DNA from: Microglena sp. YARC
Lineage: Eukaryota; Chlorophyta; Chlorophyceae; Chlamydomonadales; Chlamydomonadaceae
Direction: 5' to 3'
DNA: 64,000 nucleotides
Assembly: GCA_022414725.1 (NCBI GenBank)
Contig: CM039462.1
Coordinates: 47,180,721-47,244,720, forward strand
Positions 1-12,019 of this stretch are shown here, in pieces. Made by a program: the position numbers and the translations under genes. Numbering within the stretch: position 1 is the stretch's first letter; every line of letters begins with the position of its first letter. Below the pieces are notes generated by a model, which made no database searches, had not been told where the DNA came from, and saw nothing but the letters and a program-made list of their open reading frames with translations.

Positions 1-1009
1 TGAAAGCTAGCATCATCAGCAAGATCCCGACCTACATTGACACAGTGTTTTTTGTGGTAAAACCATCCATCCGCCTTGTCAAATGGCACTTTATAGGTTT
101 AGGGTAGAGGTTTAAGTGTGCATGGCATCCTTTACCAAAGTTAGTTAGCGCATCAACTTGGGTAGATTTGGATATTAGGGAACAACAGCACTCTAGCATG
201 TTGTCAGCACCCCCCCCACACAGCTGACCCACCTAACAATCAACTTGCTTGCTTGTATTGGAAACCTTGTTACGGTTGACGGCTAAACTTGTTGGATGTG
301 TAAAGTATTTAGTCACGATTGAACCACCCCAAAGCTTTATTGCATGTTACCAGCATGTAGTGGTGAACTTATCAGTGCTAACGCACCCAACAACCTAGCA
401 TATCGTCACTGCAGACGCAATGTATGACCACCCGACCACACTCTTGTGTGTAGTGGCTGCCCAGTCACATCTTACTACGTCTTTTCCACCCAAACACCTT
501 GTGGCGGGTAGTGGCTACCTTGTCACATCTGACCAAATCTGACCTACCCAACCACCTTCTTGTGTGCAGTGGCTACCTTGTCACAGCTGACCATGTGCCT
601 CCGGGATATGAAGTCTAAAGATTTTGCTGACCAGCATCTAAGCATTATCACCATCGCTTATTTGTGATCTGCAAATGATCAATTTTGTGGTGTGACGGAA
701 TGCTCGCTGATGGTGAGTTATGTGGCGTCATGAAAATACTTCAACACATGTAAATGAAGATGTCACTTGCCATTTGCCAAGGACCTTGGGTGAATGTTTC
801 AAATGATGGGGTTTAGAAAATAGCCCCCCCGCCCCCGAGATATGAATTATTGGAGTGTTAGTATAGGTTAGTATAGCACAATACTGTACGCAATCAATGT
901 GGGAGTGAGGAACTATTTGCCATGTGGGGTTGGCTAAAATATTGTGAAATGTGAACCAATCCTACTTCACATACACACTCAATTTACGGCTGATAACTGA
1001 AATATGCAG
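1..1009. other. Unassigned region with short imperfect repeats
   Basis: I see no convincing gene here. Between about 425 and 600 a unit of roughly 60 bases recurs three times, each copy containing a variant of TGTGTAGTGGCTACCTTGTC followed by ACATCTGACC. Given what happens elsewhere in the window, this could be an array at the edge of an exon I do not recognise, but nothing in it can be matched to a protein family. Confidence 0.4.
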
Positions 1010-1383
1010 GTTGGCCTTGATCCTGAGGAAGCTATGGACCTACCAAGGAAGCACGTCCTTAAGATCATGCTCCCCGAGTACAAGCGCAAATTTAAGTTCA
1101 TGGGTCGACCATTGGCTATATTATTCCTACATGTTGGGCGGTTCCAAATGGAAGTGAAGAAGGCAGTCAAGAGAGGTTTGGGCTTGTGGACGAAAAAGGT
1201 GTCCTCATCCGCATTAGATGCGGGAAGAAATCACAAGGGGGAGTGTTTGGCAAGACCTACTCGAACCATGCATATGAGTTTTTTACTCTCGCGGAAAGGC
1301 GTGTAGGTGGTCCTTCCCTTGAAACAGCCCCCCAAGACCATGTCAAAGTACACTTGTCCGGGAATTCCTTTCAAGGGGTGTGA
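1010..1383 (+). CDS. Possible terminal coding fragment of an unidentified plus-strand gene
   Basis: An acceptor-like AATATGCAG precedes 1010. The first frame then runs open to a TAG at 1304-1306 and contains DLPRKHVLKIMLPEYKRKFK. A second frame, open from 1096 to a TGA at 1381-1383, contains VDEKGVLIRIRCGKK followed by GKTYSNHAYEFFTL. Both stretches look more protein-like than chance, so one exon plus a frameshift, or two exons, are possible. The segment after about 1301 is duplicated 201 bases downstream, and that copy has a stop, which resembles the decayed exon copies seen in the two recognised genes. I do not recognise the family. The fragment would converge on the 3' end of FPGS. Confidence 0.25.
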
Positions 1384-1625
1384 ATTCTTTGAAGGGGGAG
1401 AATGTGTAGTGGAATGATCTTGGCTTCGCTACCTTGGCTTCGCTACCCAAGTAACCCACATAAGTTAGCCTCATCCTCATGATTAGTGCACACGTCTTTG
1501 CGTGTTGGTGGTCCTTCCCTTGAAACAGCCCCCCAAGACTGTTAATGTATATTTGTCTAAGAATTCCTTGCAAGGGGTGTGAATTCTTTGAAGTGGGGGA
1601 ATGTGCATTGGAATTATCTTTGAAA
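1301..1625 (+). repeat. 201-bp-offset tandem duplication at the end of the possible coding fragment
   Basis: The text GGTGGTCCTTCCCTTGAAAC to the AAGGGGTGTGAATTCTTTGA segment occurs at 1306-1397 and again about 201 bases later at 1507-1595. The first copy keeps an open frame to its TGA. The second meets TAA shortly after AAGACTGT. This is the same pattern of one intact exon end plus a decayed downstream copy that is seen at the last FPGS exon. Confidence 0.6.
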
Positions 1626-2807
1626 TCTCCTTGCCTTCACTGCCCAACTTACACACATTAGTTAGCCCGCCTCCCTTACTAGTGAACGAGTATAATATAA
1701 TGTTTCCAATGATAGAAACATAGTAAGGGAGGGTGCAACTCATTACGGGAATACACCACTCCATCATGGCGCTATAGAGGCTGTAAGGCAAGCAACTATA
1801 TACTGCCTATTTTGCGATTTGTTTAAGAATAATTGTTGCATGGTTATATACATCATGGGTGTCACAGGATATGAACTCATACGGATTATAGACATATCAT
1901 GGTCTCCATACTAACATTTTAACAATGTATTGGTTGCGTATTTCGGTGCTAGGTCCTCATTGTAATTGCCCGCTGGTAGTGCAATTTCAACCATCCACTT
2001 GCATCAACATATTCGTGGCAAATTTAACTGAATGAAAAATCTTGCTGAGCATTCTCGCCCTAACTTTAACTGAACATCTCAAGTCAGCATTGATTGCATC
2101 TTTCTCCCACTTCATGAGAAGAATGTTTGCTCTGCATTTGTGCATAGCGACAACGCATGCGCAGTATTACATGGCATTTTTTTGTCGACCTGAAAAAATG
2201 GCTCAAGTTTAGACCTAAAAACAGTTGGCAAAGGGGCGTTTTGCCAAATCAAATTTCCTTGTTACATGTTGAAAATCACCAGCCAGCCAGGGAGGAAGGA
2301 AGGGAGAGGGAGACATAGAGAGTACAAAAATCCCAGCCAAGGGTTGCATTTAATAACCAGTCTTTATAGTACAAACAAATAAGTACCAATTACTAATTGA
2401 AGTTATTGACGGAAACACAGGCTGGCCCACTGCTACAAGGTATACATCTTCGGCTTGAATAATTCTGGCTAACCAGCATTGGGCCATGGCTGCCCAGCCA
2501 AGGGTTGCATTTAATAACCAGGTCCGTACGGTGAACCCAAACGTTCTTGTTACTAATTGCAGTCAACCACATGCTGCCCTACTCTTGCAAGCTGCACATC
2601 CTCGTCTCGAATACCGTAGAGGCAGCCTTCCAAATATTAGCGTACTTTCTGCACACACGCTTTGGATTAAGAAGAGGTAGGTTGGCGCACGGCGGAGAGC
2701 AGAGACACTCATGGAGAGCGGCAAAATATGTATACTGTATTACTGTCCTCACCTGAGTGACTGTACCGCCTCTCGGAGTGTCTCCCGCATACTCTGGCTC
2801 CTGAAAT
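1626..2807. other. No recognisable feature
   Basis: AT-rich unique-looking sequence. The words CAGCCAAGGGTTGCATTTAATAACC occur twice in slightly different context (about 2335 and 2496), suggesting a local duplication of roughly 160 bases. No gene is supported. Confidence 0.3.
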
Positions 2808-3002
2808 CAGGGTAATTCAAAGCGCGTGCTTTTGCGCTTTTGAGCGCTGACTATTTGACCCCCTCTGCGCTTTGAGCGCAGTTTTTTGCAACCCCCTGTG
2901 GGCGCAGCAAGCAATTTTTGCGCTTTTTGCACTACAAAGCGCAGTTTTTTTGTTTTCAAGTGCGCTAAAGCGCAGACCAATTTGACCATTTGGAGTACCC
3001 TG
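2808..3002. mobile_element. hAT-like MITE, 195 bp, with 8-bp target-site duplication
   Basis: The element starts CAGGGTAATTC and ends GGAGTACCCTG, so its ends are imperfect inverted repeats. It is flanked on both sides by CCTGAAAT (2800-2807 and 3003-3010), an 8-base target-site duplication. The interior is rich in GCGC and AAGCGC words. Related elements are at 34631-34826 and 57322-57516, the latter also 195 bp with its own 8-base duplication. An 8-bp duplication and ends beginning CAGGG are typical of hAT-superfamily non-autonomous elements. There is no coding capacity. Confidence 0.75.
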
Positions 3003-3010
3003 CCTGAAAT

Positions 3011-3989
3011 CCCTGTTTTTACAGATATTATCTAACATTCCAGTGAACGCTTCAAGTACTTTACACAAGCTCACAAGCTCACGAGCATCCGCCTTTTATG
3101 CCAAATCGCAACCAAACCACAGACATGCACTTTAACAAGCTTGGCGCACCTCCAGGGAGCCAATCGCACCTTGAAACACGCTCAACTTGCAGGTAGCTAC
3201 GCCAACGTCTACCCAATCGCACTTCCAGCCAATAGCAAGATTACGCACGAACTTGGGGAAATTTTGGGGGATTTTGGGGGAAATTATGGGGAATTCTGTT
3301 CGATTCAGAGTAGAATTCTGGGGTAAGAATCTTACTATAATCCGGGTACAATTCTTGGGGTCGGGTAGAATCCGGCTAGAATTTTGGGCTCTGAAAATTC
3401 GTTCGTCGCTTTTCACCCCTGTTTGGCTTGGTAGAAGCAGTGCTTGCACTGTAGACATATTTTTAAATAATAAATAAAATATGCCATAACAATAAAAAAA
3501 AAACTATATAGAGGCAAGTTGCTCTTGCTGCGCTCCAGCGATTGTGGACTCAGCGGCAGAGTACAAGAGAATTCTTGGTATAAGCAGTAGGCGGAGCAGT
3601 GTAGGAGATAGATTCCACGGAGGGTAACCCAGCGAGTCCAGTAGCAGTTTTCAGGCCTTCGAGCGAGTCAAAGGATAACTGACACCTGAGGCGGTGCGCA
3701 GTGGTTGTCTTCGTTGTAGCGGTATCAGATGGCGCGCATAACCTTTAAGTCGTAGTAGTTTACACGTTAAGACTCAATGGAATGAAGATAGGAGTAAGTC
3801 GCAGTAGCGAAGTATACCAGGAGGATCTAATGCGTACTGCAGTACTCTGCAGAGGCGCGCAGACCATATTCAGCGTAGGCGCCTGGCGGCAGACAACACG
3901 GGACCTGGAGGGAACAGGGACCGGTGTGTACTTTTCCTGCTCAGGTGCCGACGTGTAAGTCGGACAATAACAGTTGTATTACTACCTCG
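3011..3989. other. No recognisable gene; possible degenerate repeats
   Basis: The interval contains T/G-rich text around 3240-3380 with repeated GGGGGATTTTGGGG and GAATTCTGGGG words, an A-rich patch near 3494, and unclassified sequence to 3989. Nothing here matches the FPGS C-terminal copies clearly. Confidence 0.3.
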
Positions 3990-5430
3990 GTCCACAGATA
4001 CGACAAACTTCACAAACATGCCACTGCCTCCACCCCGTCCGTCTGCCCTACTGGCTTTTTGCCCAAAGCAACATGGAGTAGATGTTGTCTCACGAAACGT
4101 AGACTCTGAAGTCCTGATATCGAGGTTGGGCAAGTCCCTTTAGCCTATTAGGCTACCCCTGGACGGCGTTGCCCAATACGGAGTAGATGTCGGCTCACAA
4201 AACTTGGATTATGAAAAAAACTTAAACAACCCTGACGGACAAACTTCACAACCATGCCACAGACTCCATCCAGTCTAGTTTGCATTGCAGGGGGGCGTTG
4301 CCCTATATGGTGTAGAAGTCGGCTCACAGAACTTCAATTCTGAAGAAACCTAAAACAACCCGGGCGGCCAAACTTAACAACCAGGGTTGTTCAGGACACT
4401 CCGTCCTCCGTCACAGGACGCAACATGGGGTGGGGGTGGGGGTGGGGGTGGGGGGGGGGGGGCGGGGGGCGTTGACCAGAAGGAAGTGTACGTTGCGTAG
4501 CAGGGGGGGCCCTCCTGAAGTACCCTGTTCACAACCATGCCACTGCCTCCATCCGGTATATTTGTCTTTGTCTTACTGGGGGACATTACCCAACATTCCA
4601 ACGACGTCACCAACCAGGTAAAGTGACCCGGTGACAATACCTATGAGCTCAATACAGCTCAAAGTAACATTGTGCCTCGTCATAAGGCGTAACATACATT
4701 CATTTACTTGTGGTGGACGCGACTCCACCAGCAGAACACCTTATCTGCCCTACTGGGGGGTGTTGCCAAACATGGCGTGATTGTTCGGGGTTAAGGTCAT
4801 CCAAAACTCTAAGGCGGAACACACATTAAGTTACTTGAGGTGGACGCGACTCCACAAGCTGAACACTTCATCTGCCCTAGTGGGGGGCGTTGCCCAACAT
4901 GCCAAGGACGTCACCAACCAGGTAGAGTGACCCTGTGACGTCACCAACCACATGCGGCGACCCTGTGAAGTCACCAAACACGTACAGTGACCCCGTGTCA
5001 AGACCATGGAGCTCAATACAGCTAAAAGTAACTTCGCACCTCCTCATAAGGCGTAACATACATTCAGTTACTATGGGTGGACGCAACTCCACCAGCAGAA
5101 CACCTTATCCGCCCTACTGGGTGGGGTGGGGTGGGGTGGGGTGGGGGGGCAACATGGCATGATTGCTCGGGGTTCAGTTCATCCTAGACCCTAATGCGTA
5201 ACATACTTTCATTTACTTCAATTGAGGTGGATACGACTCCACCAGGAGTCTACGGTATCTGCCCTAGTGGGGGGTTGCCCAACATGCCAACGACGTCACC
5301 AACCAGGGAGAGTGACCCTGTGACAAGACCTTGGAGCTCAAAACAGCTCAAAGTAACTTCGCGCCTCATCATAAGGTGTAACAAACATTCATTTACTTGA
5401 GGTGGACACGACTCCACAAGCTGAACACTT
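3990..5430 (-). repeat. FPGS: Downstream decayed copies of the FPGS terminal exon
   Basis: Reading the minus strand past the FPGS stop, the segment coding [18 protein letters not shown] recurs in more or less damaged form at about 5262-5327, 4873-4999 (with internal re-duplications of the GTCACCAACCA piece) and 4571-4637. Weaker traces of the GCCCAA...GTAGATGTCGGCTCAC part occur at 4040-4330. Copies often keep their own stop right after the NAPH or NVPQ end. Poly-G tracts (4434-4470, 5118-5150) interrupt the array. An element A fragment lies at 4125-4165. These copies lie beyond the stop codon of the intact exon and are probably 3' UTR or intergenic. Confidence 0.75.
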
Positions 5431-5438
5431 CATCTGCC

Positions 5439-5519
5439 CTAGTGGGGGGCGTTGCCCAACATGCCAAGGACGTCACCAACCAAGTAGAGTGACCCCGTGA
5501 CAAGAACTTGGAGTTGCAC
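5439..5519 (-). CDS. FPGS: FPGS terminal exon (C-terminal [15 protein letters not shown] motif)
   Basis: Acceptor TTCACACAG precedes 5519. The exon codes 26 residues beginning [17 protein letters not shown] and ends with TAG at 5439-5441. This matches the conserved last motif of FPGS. The frame needs a preceding exon that ends in phase 0, which I have not identified. Confidence 0.85.
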   Translation of the reverse strand: MQLQVLVTGSLYLVGDVLGMLGNAPH

Positions 5520-8500
5520 CTGTGTGAAGCAAGGGTAAAGGCAAATTGTGTATAGGTGGTGTGGTGTGTGTGTGTGGTGTGTGTGGGGGGTGGTGTGGGG
5601 TGGTGGTGGAAGTGGAGGGAGGGCAAAGGCAAATTGTATATATGAGGTGTGTGTGTGTGGTGTGTGTGGTGGTGGTGGTGGTGTTGGTGGTGGTGTGTGG
5701 GGGGGGAGGGTGGTGGAGGTGGTGGAGGGAGGGCAGAAGCATATGTGTGTAGGTGATGGGTGATGGTGGTGATGGTGGTGGGGGTGGATGGAGGTCAGGA
5801 GCAAATGTGTGTAGGTGATGGGTGATGGTGGTGATGGTGGTGGGGGTGGATGGAGGTCAGGAGCAAATGTGTGTAGGTGATGGGTGATGGTGGTGATGGT
5901 GGTGGGGGTGGATGGAGGTCAGGAGCAAATGTGTGTAGGTGATGGGTGATATCCATGTGCGTAAACATGTATAGTAGCTGCAGTGTGGAGGGAGGCCAGA
6001 AGCAAATGTGAAAAAGAATTGTGTGATCCCCAAGTGCGTAATTCTACATGAGGGTGGTCACACCACCACCAGAGCTACAGGCAACATCAGTAGTAGCAGC
6101 AGCAGCACTAACAGAGCCACTACAGGACTGCACAGAGCTAGCGGTAAAAAACACAAGAAAATCTCTCAACCAATATAATGATTATTTTTACAACCTCCAG
6201 TCCAGCATCTGTAACATGCAGCTATGACCTGGACAAGTCTATAAACTGTTCAATCCGCATATTTAGATCCCTGGTTTCAGTGTGTATCACATGGGGGACT
6301 TGGCATTGGAGGGCCGTGATCTGGCATTGGAGGGCGGTGAGCAGCCCAGAGTTGGCTGAACAAGTCCTAGGCAGCGTCGCAAGCAAAGCAGAAAATTGGC
6401 GGAGAGTGTAGGCAACAGGCAGAATGACAGGTGGCAACAGACTGAAGCTGACCAAAGCCAGTTAGTTATGAAACAGTTGGCTGATGTGTCAGGCTTCGTT
6501 TCGGCCCTTTGTCGTCGGTTGGTCACACAGACGGACAACGGGGTGAATCTGGGGGCTCTCGCCCCCCAGAAAAGGGGGGCTCTGCCAAATAACATGTCGC
6601 AATCCAATCCAGCCCAACGTCTGCACCATGCAGCGCCAGTTTTGGAGTCTACTGGTAGGCCCCATGTGCTTTGAGCTACTACGAGACATAGCTACCACGG
6701 TATCTATAATTCCAACATGCGGTACGTACATCAGATGACGAGACGCATGTCTTGAAGTACTCCAGTGCGTGTGAGAGAGATGGCAGTACCCCCCCTGTAC
6801 TACTGTCTTGACTTTGCTCCTGCTGACCTGTCGGGTGGGGTTGAGGTTGAGGTGTTGAAGGTGGGTGTGTTTGAAGGGAGGGGTTGGGATTGTAGTTGAA
6901 TTGGGGTTGGGGTTGGGGTTGGGGTTGAATAAGGGGCTGGGGTTGAATTGGGGCTGAATTGGGGGTTGTGGTTGAGGTTTTGAAGGTGGGTGTGTTTGAA
7001 GGGAGGGGTTGGGATTATAGTTGAATTGGGGTTGGGGTTGGAGCTGAATTGGGGTTGGGATTGTAGTTGAATTGGGGTTGAGGTTGGAGCTGAATTGGGG
7101 TTGGGGTTGGGGTTGAATAAGGGGCTGGGGTTGAATTGGGGCTGAATTGGGGGTTGTGGTTGAATTGTGGTTGGATTGGGGGTTGGGGTTGAATTTTTGT
7201 TGGACTTGGGGTTGACTTGGTGTTGAATTGTGGGTTGTGGTATAATTGTGGTTGAATTTGGGGTTGGGGATGAATTTTGGTTGGACTTGTGGTTGAATTG
7301 GGGTTGATTGTGGGTTGTGGTTGAATTGTGGTTGAATTTGGGGATAGGGTTGAATTGGGGGCTGTTGTTGAATTGGGGGCTGAATTGGGGTCGAGGTAAA
7401 GGGTTAAGATTGGGATTGATAAGACCTGGCCTAAGTCATCTGCTGGCCAAGGGGTACCGGCTCACACAGCAGGCAACAGTCTGATCACCAGTTGGCTCAC
7501 ACAGCAGGCAACAGTCTGATCACCAGTCGGCTCACACAGCAGGCAACAGTCTGATCACCAGTCGGCTCACACAGCAGGCAACAGTCTGATCACCAGTCGG
7601 CTCACACAGCAGGCAACAGTCTGATCACCAGTTGGCTCACACAGCAGGCAACAGTCTGATCAACAGTCAGCTCACACAGCAGGCAACAGTCTGATCACCA
7701 GTTGGCTCACACAGCAGACAACAGTCTGATCACCAGTTGGCTCACACAGCAGACAACAGTCTGATCACCAGTTGGCTCACACAGCAGACAACAGTCTGAT
7801 CACCAAAGCCACCATGGGTCCGCAGGATGAAGAACAGTGCATTTACACACCCCTGGACTGTAACACCCGTACATACGTACATTTAGATGAACAAACAACA
7901 GGAGGACAGGAAAAGGGAACATAAACAGACGAGATGCAAATGCAAATGCATAGGCCTTGGCAAAGATGCAACCCAAGAGGTGCTCAAGTGAGACTAGACT
8001 AGCAATGGTCCTACCCACTGCAGGGTACCGGCTCACTAGGTAGGACCATCTAGTCTCACATTGCCCTGCAGGTCCTCAAGGGTGGAAGTAAGGGAGCCCC
8101 AAGTATTGCGGGCATCCACTTCCATGGGGGAAGTAAAGGAGCCCTAAGTACTGCAGGCATCCACTTCCATGGGAGAATGAACTCTCGGGTGGTGATGGGG
8201 GGTCCCGGGGACGCTCGTGGGGGCGGTACTGGAAGAGCTAGTGGTCCAGGAAAAGCTGGGGGCCCAGGCTTGGTTGTGTTGTCTGCACGCGTAGGGTACC
8301 GGTTCATCAACAGACAACGGCCCAAAAGATATTGCCCCATGCATCCTTGGGTTGATGCCGAAGCACCATGCAAATGCCAATGCACGTGCAAATGCAAACA
8401 TAACCAACCAAGGAATCCAGGCAACCAGCTGTAGAAGATCTTGGACGAAAAATCCCCAAAGATATTGCCCCACGCCATAAGGAGCCAACCATACATGCGT

Positions 8501-9292
8501 ACATGCGTGCATCCATACAGCATCTCAAGAAATAGTGATAGAAGCACACCTTGGCGACAGACTGGAGCAGGAGGAAGGCTTGTAACACCCTCTGGGGGGT
8601 TCACGGCCATCATGATAGGAGCACAGTGCTCTTGCCACACCTGAAGTCACATGTTGCAGGGGGGGGGGGGGGGGGGGGGGGGGAGGGGGGGGGGGGGGGG
8701 GGGGGGGGTACGCATGAGGTCATACATATACCGTATACAAAGTCAGTTGAATAAATTAACCCAAGTGAAGTTCAAGTTGACTGGATTGTTTTCTGTCAAC
8801 ACCCAGCTTCGGTAAGCGCGCGCGCAAAGAAGAAGCTTCAGGTATGATTTTGCGACTGCGCAAGTCCGTTTTTCTCAGACGGGAAGCCGTGAGGAGAGGT
8901 AGGGGAGCATGTGTGTGTTTTGTAGGTGTTAGGGGGAAGGTGAGGGGGTCGAGAGGGGGGTGGGGGGGGATTGAGGGAGGATGGGGGAGATAGAGGGAGG
9001 AGGGAAGTATAACATGTTAATTTAATTGGTGTGGCAGGCAAGCAGGGGGTAGAGGGGAGGGAAGGAGGAAGGGAGGGGATCGACTGAGGGTGGTAGTGTT
9101 TGTGTGTTATGTTATGTTATGTTAGAGTCCAGGGGTAGTCCAAATAGGCAAGGTACTTGCCAAACCGTGTAGGAAGGGCTTAAAAAGAAAAAGCACTGAT
9201 GAACTGAGCCCCCAAAAATCGTTGTACCGACGGGGACCCTGAGTTCGTGCTACATTGATCATTTAATTCTACATAATGATGATAATATAGAT

Positions 9293-9325
<33 letters not shown>

Positions 9326-11629
9326 TATATATATGACATGTATATGTAGCAACAGCAAATCGAGGCGTACAGGATATTCCGCGACGAAAAAACTGTCAAC
9401 CCGTTATCAGGCGCAATAATAGGGTATAGGCTCCACGTAGGGCTTAATACCCCCCAAAATACCTCGCCTTGGGACATGCCGCCTGCGCCTGCCAGATCAA
9501 CACGCAGCGCTCGACAAGCTTTCCCAGATCTCATGGCCGTCTAGAACCTGGACAGATCACCACCTTCAACAACCAATTGCAGCCGAAGCTCGAGAGGCTG
9601 TCGCTCGCAACCCCTCGACCACCCCGGCGAACACGAGCAGCAAGTACTTCACTAAAGGGCAGTGAACTTCCTGCAAACTCTGGAGTACCTTCTACATGAG
9701 TCAGAGTTAAAAACCAGATCTCAGACGAAGAAGTATGTGAAGTGGGAGCCCTTCCACAAGCTGCTGGCCATTGAAAGGCACTCATCTCTCAAGTCTTAAC
9801 TCCAAGTGGCTGATCATAACTTCCACTATAAGACACCATTTAAGAAGCATCGAGCCCATTGTGCAAAGCCTTAGTACCCAATATCCGAGGCTGTCCAATC
9901 ATAATGTTTGATGTAATTAATTTGATCATTTTACATTGTGTATGACAAGCTAATTCTCATGATTCTTTCTGTTGTTGATGTGGTTAACTCATCCCAACAA
10001 TATTACATAGTGGTTACATAGCCCCTTTCAGTGATATACAATGGTCTAGTGGTAGACCAGATAGCTTGAGGATGAAGAGCCGGGGGGTGGACTCCACCTT
10101 CGGTCGTTCTTGGCGTTGCAGGTCGTTGTCAACCGCGATGGAAGCTTGTCCAGATAAGGTAGGAGACCGCTCCCCACCCGCGTACGACGGGCTCTCTGAA
10201 CACCACGCCCCACCAGGCGTTATCATTTTTAGTGGTTACATGCCTCCATGCCTACATACAGGAACTTGGCTGCTAGCCATCTTAACCAGTGAAAGTAAAA
10301 TTGGCTGCCCACCTTATGCAGAAAGGCAATTAACCAGTGTAACGCATATAAGTAGAAACATTCAGTTGCGTCAATTGATTTTATTAAAATATAACGTCTT
10401 TCGTCTATTCCTCAGGAATTTAACGTCAAATTTAAAACGCCAAATTATAATAAAACCCTTCAAAATAACCGTCAAGTTTTAGAAAACGTTGGCCGAAAAT
10501 GCTCCTGTCAGTATTAACATTACATTACATGTCACATCACATCACATTACATTACATTACATCACATCACATCACATTACATTACATTACATTATATTAC
10601 ATTACATGTTAAAGTCTACTTGACACCGCGGGGGTGTATGAGACTCTGTGCTTTAAACAAAAAGAAAAAGCACCCACAAAGCAAAAAACCCATTACATCA
10701 GGGGTGTGTGGAGGACAAACAAAACCAAACTCCCAACCAACCGTTTTGGTGGCGGTAGGTACTAAGCAGGACCCAGATCTCAACCACTTACAGTGGCGGA
10801 GGTAAGAAGCTAACAAATGAGAAGTCACAAGAAGAAAAAAAAGGGATAATAAATTACGGTGCCACTAAGCAGTCCAGGGCTTCCTGTCTTGCTCTTCTAC
10901 AAGTAGAAAGATAGTCGGCTAGGTTGCTCCAAAAAGTCTTAGTGCCATTTCCATTCATAAAGGTTCTGAATGTGGAATCGCAGAATATATAGTTATATAT
11001 ATATAGTTATATATATTCCTGTCAGTATAACAAACAACTTGAAATACTCAAATACCATAGGCAGCTTGAAATTTAAACAACCCACACCTGTTGTAGTGTG
11101 TGCGTTTGCCAAACTCAAATCAGGCCCATCTGTACTGCTCGTACTGCTTGCATCTTTCTTGTTCTTGAGCACACCGTACTGCGATACAGGCAGTACGAAG
11201 AACGTGCCACTGATATGTACATTCCGTCCCGCCAAGCCAGACGCCAGAGACGTTAGCAATACAGAGGGATCCCTTTCATTCATACAGTTGAATAGAATCA
11301 CTCGATGTGTTTTGAAACCTGGAATTCCATTTTGAATTTGCAATTAGTTAGTTTTTTTGACGAGGTACAAAGATGACAGGGCGTGTGACCAGGTTCGGCA
11401 TGGTTAGGAGTAAAATGGAAGGCTACAGGAAGCTAGCTAAATAGCCAGGAGCCAGAGAGAGTGGCAATCCAGAAGGATCCCTATTATTCATACAATTGAA
11501 AATAATAACTCAATGTGTTTTGAAACCTGAGATATGAAATATGACAAGGCTTTTGACAAAGCTTTTGACAAGGCTTTTGACAAGTCTTTTGACAAGGCTT
11601 TTGCACCCACCCACCCACCCACCCACATC

Positions 11630-11674
<45 letters not shown>

Positions 11675-11988
11675 GAGGCAGCAAATCAAGCAACCTACCA
11701 GGGAGTTGATGAGCAGCGGAAGGTTGAGCGAACCACTGCACACACACATCCCCACTCCTTCTGTACGGCCCTTCACGTCCATGTTACCCCCCCCCCCCCC
11801 CCCCCCCAACCCACCCACACATACACACACCCTACCCACACTCACACACGGAAGCAAGCAAGTAGCAAGCAAGAAAACTACCAGGGAGATTATGAGTAGC
11901 AGAGGCTTGAGCAAACCACTGCACCACACAGCATCCCCACTCCATCTAACCAGCCTTCACTCATGTACCCCCGAAGCCCAAGCCCCCC

Positions 11989-12019
<31 letters not shown>

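Noticed and set aside
6835..7405. Interstitial telomere of the TTGGGG type
   Set aside because: Units are irregular and interrupted by GAATT; there is no uniform hexamer run.
7455..7805. CRISPR-like array
   Set aside because: The 35-bp units are directly adjacent with no spacers, in a eukaryotic intron.
10970..11335. Plus-strand ORF opposite FPGS exon 10
   Set aside because: The minus strand matches a conserved FPGS motif ([12 protein letters not shown]) with splice sites; the plus frame is its shadow.
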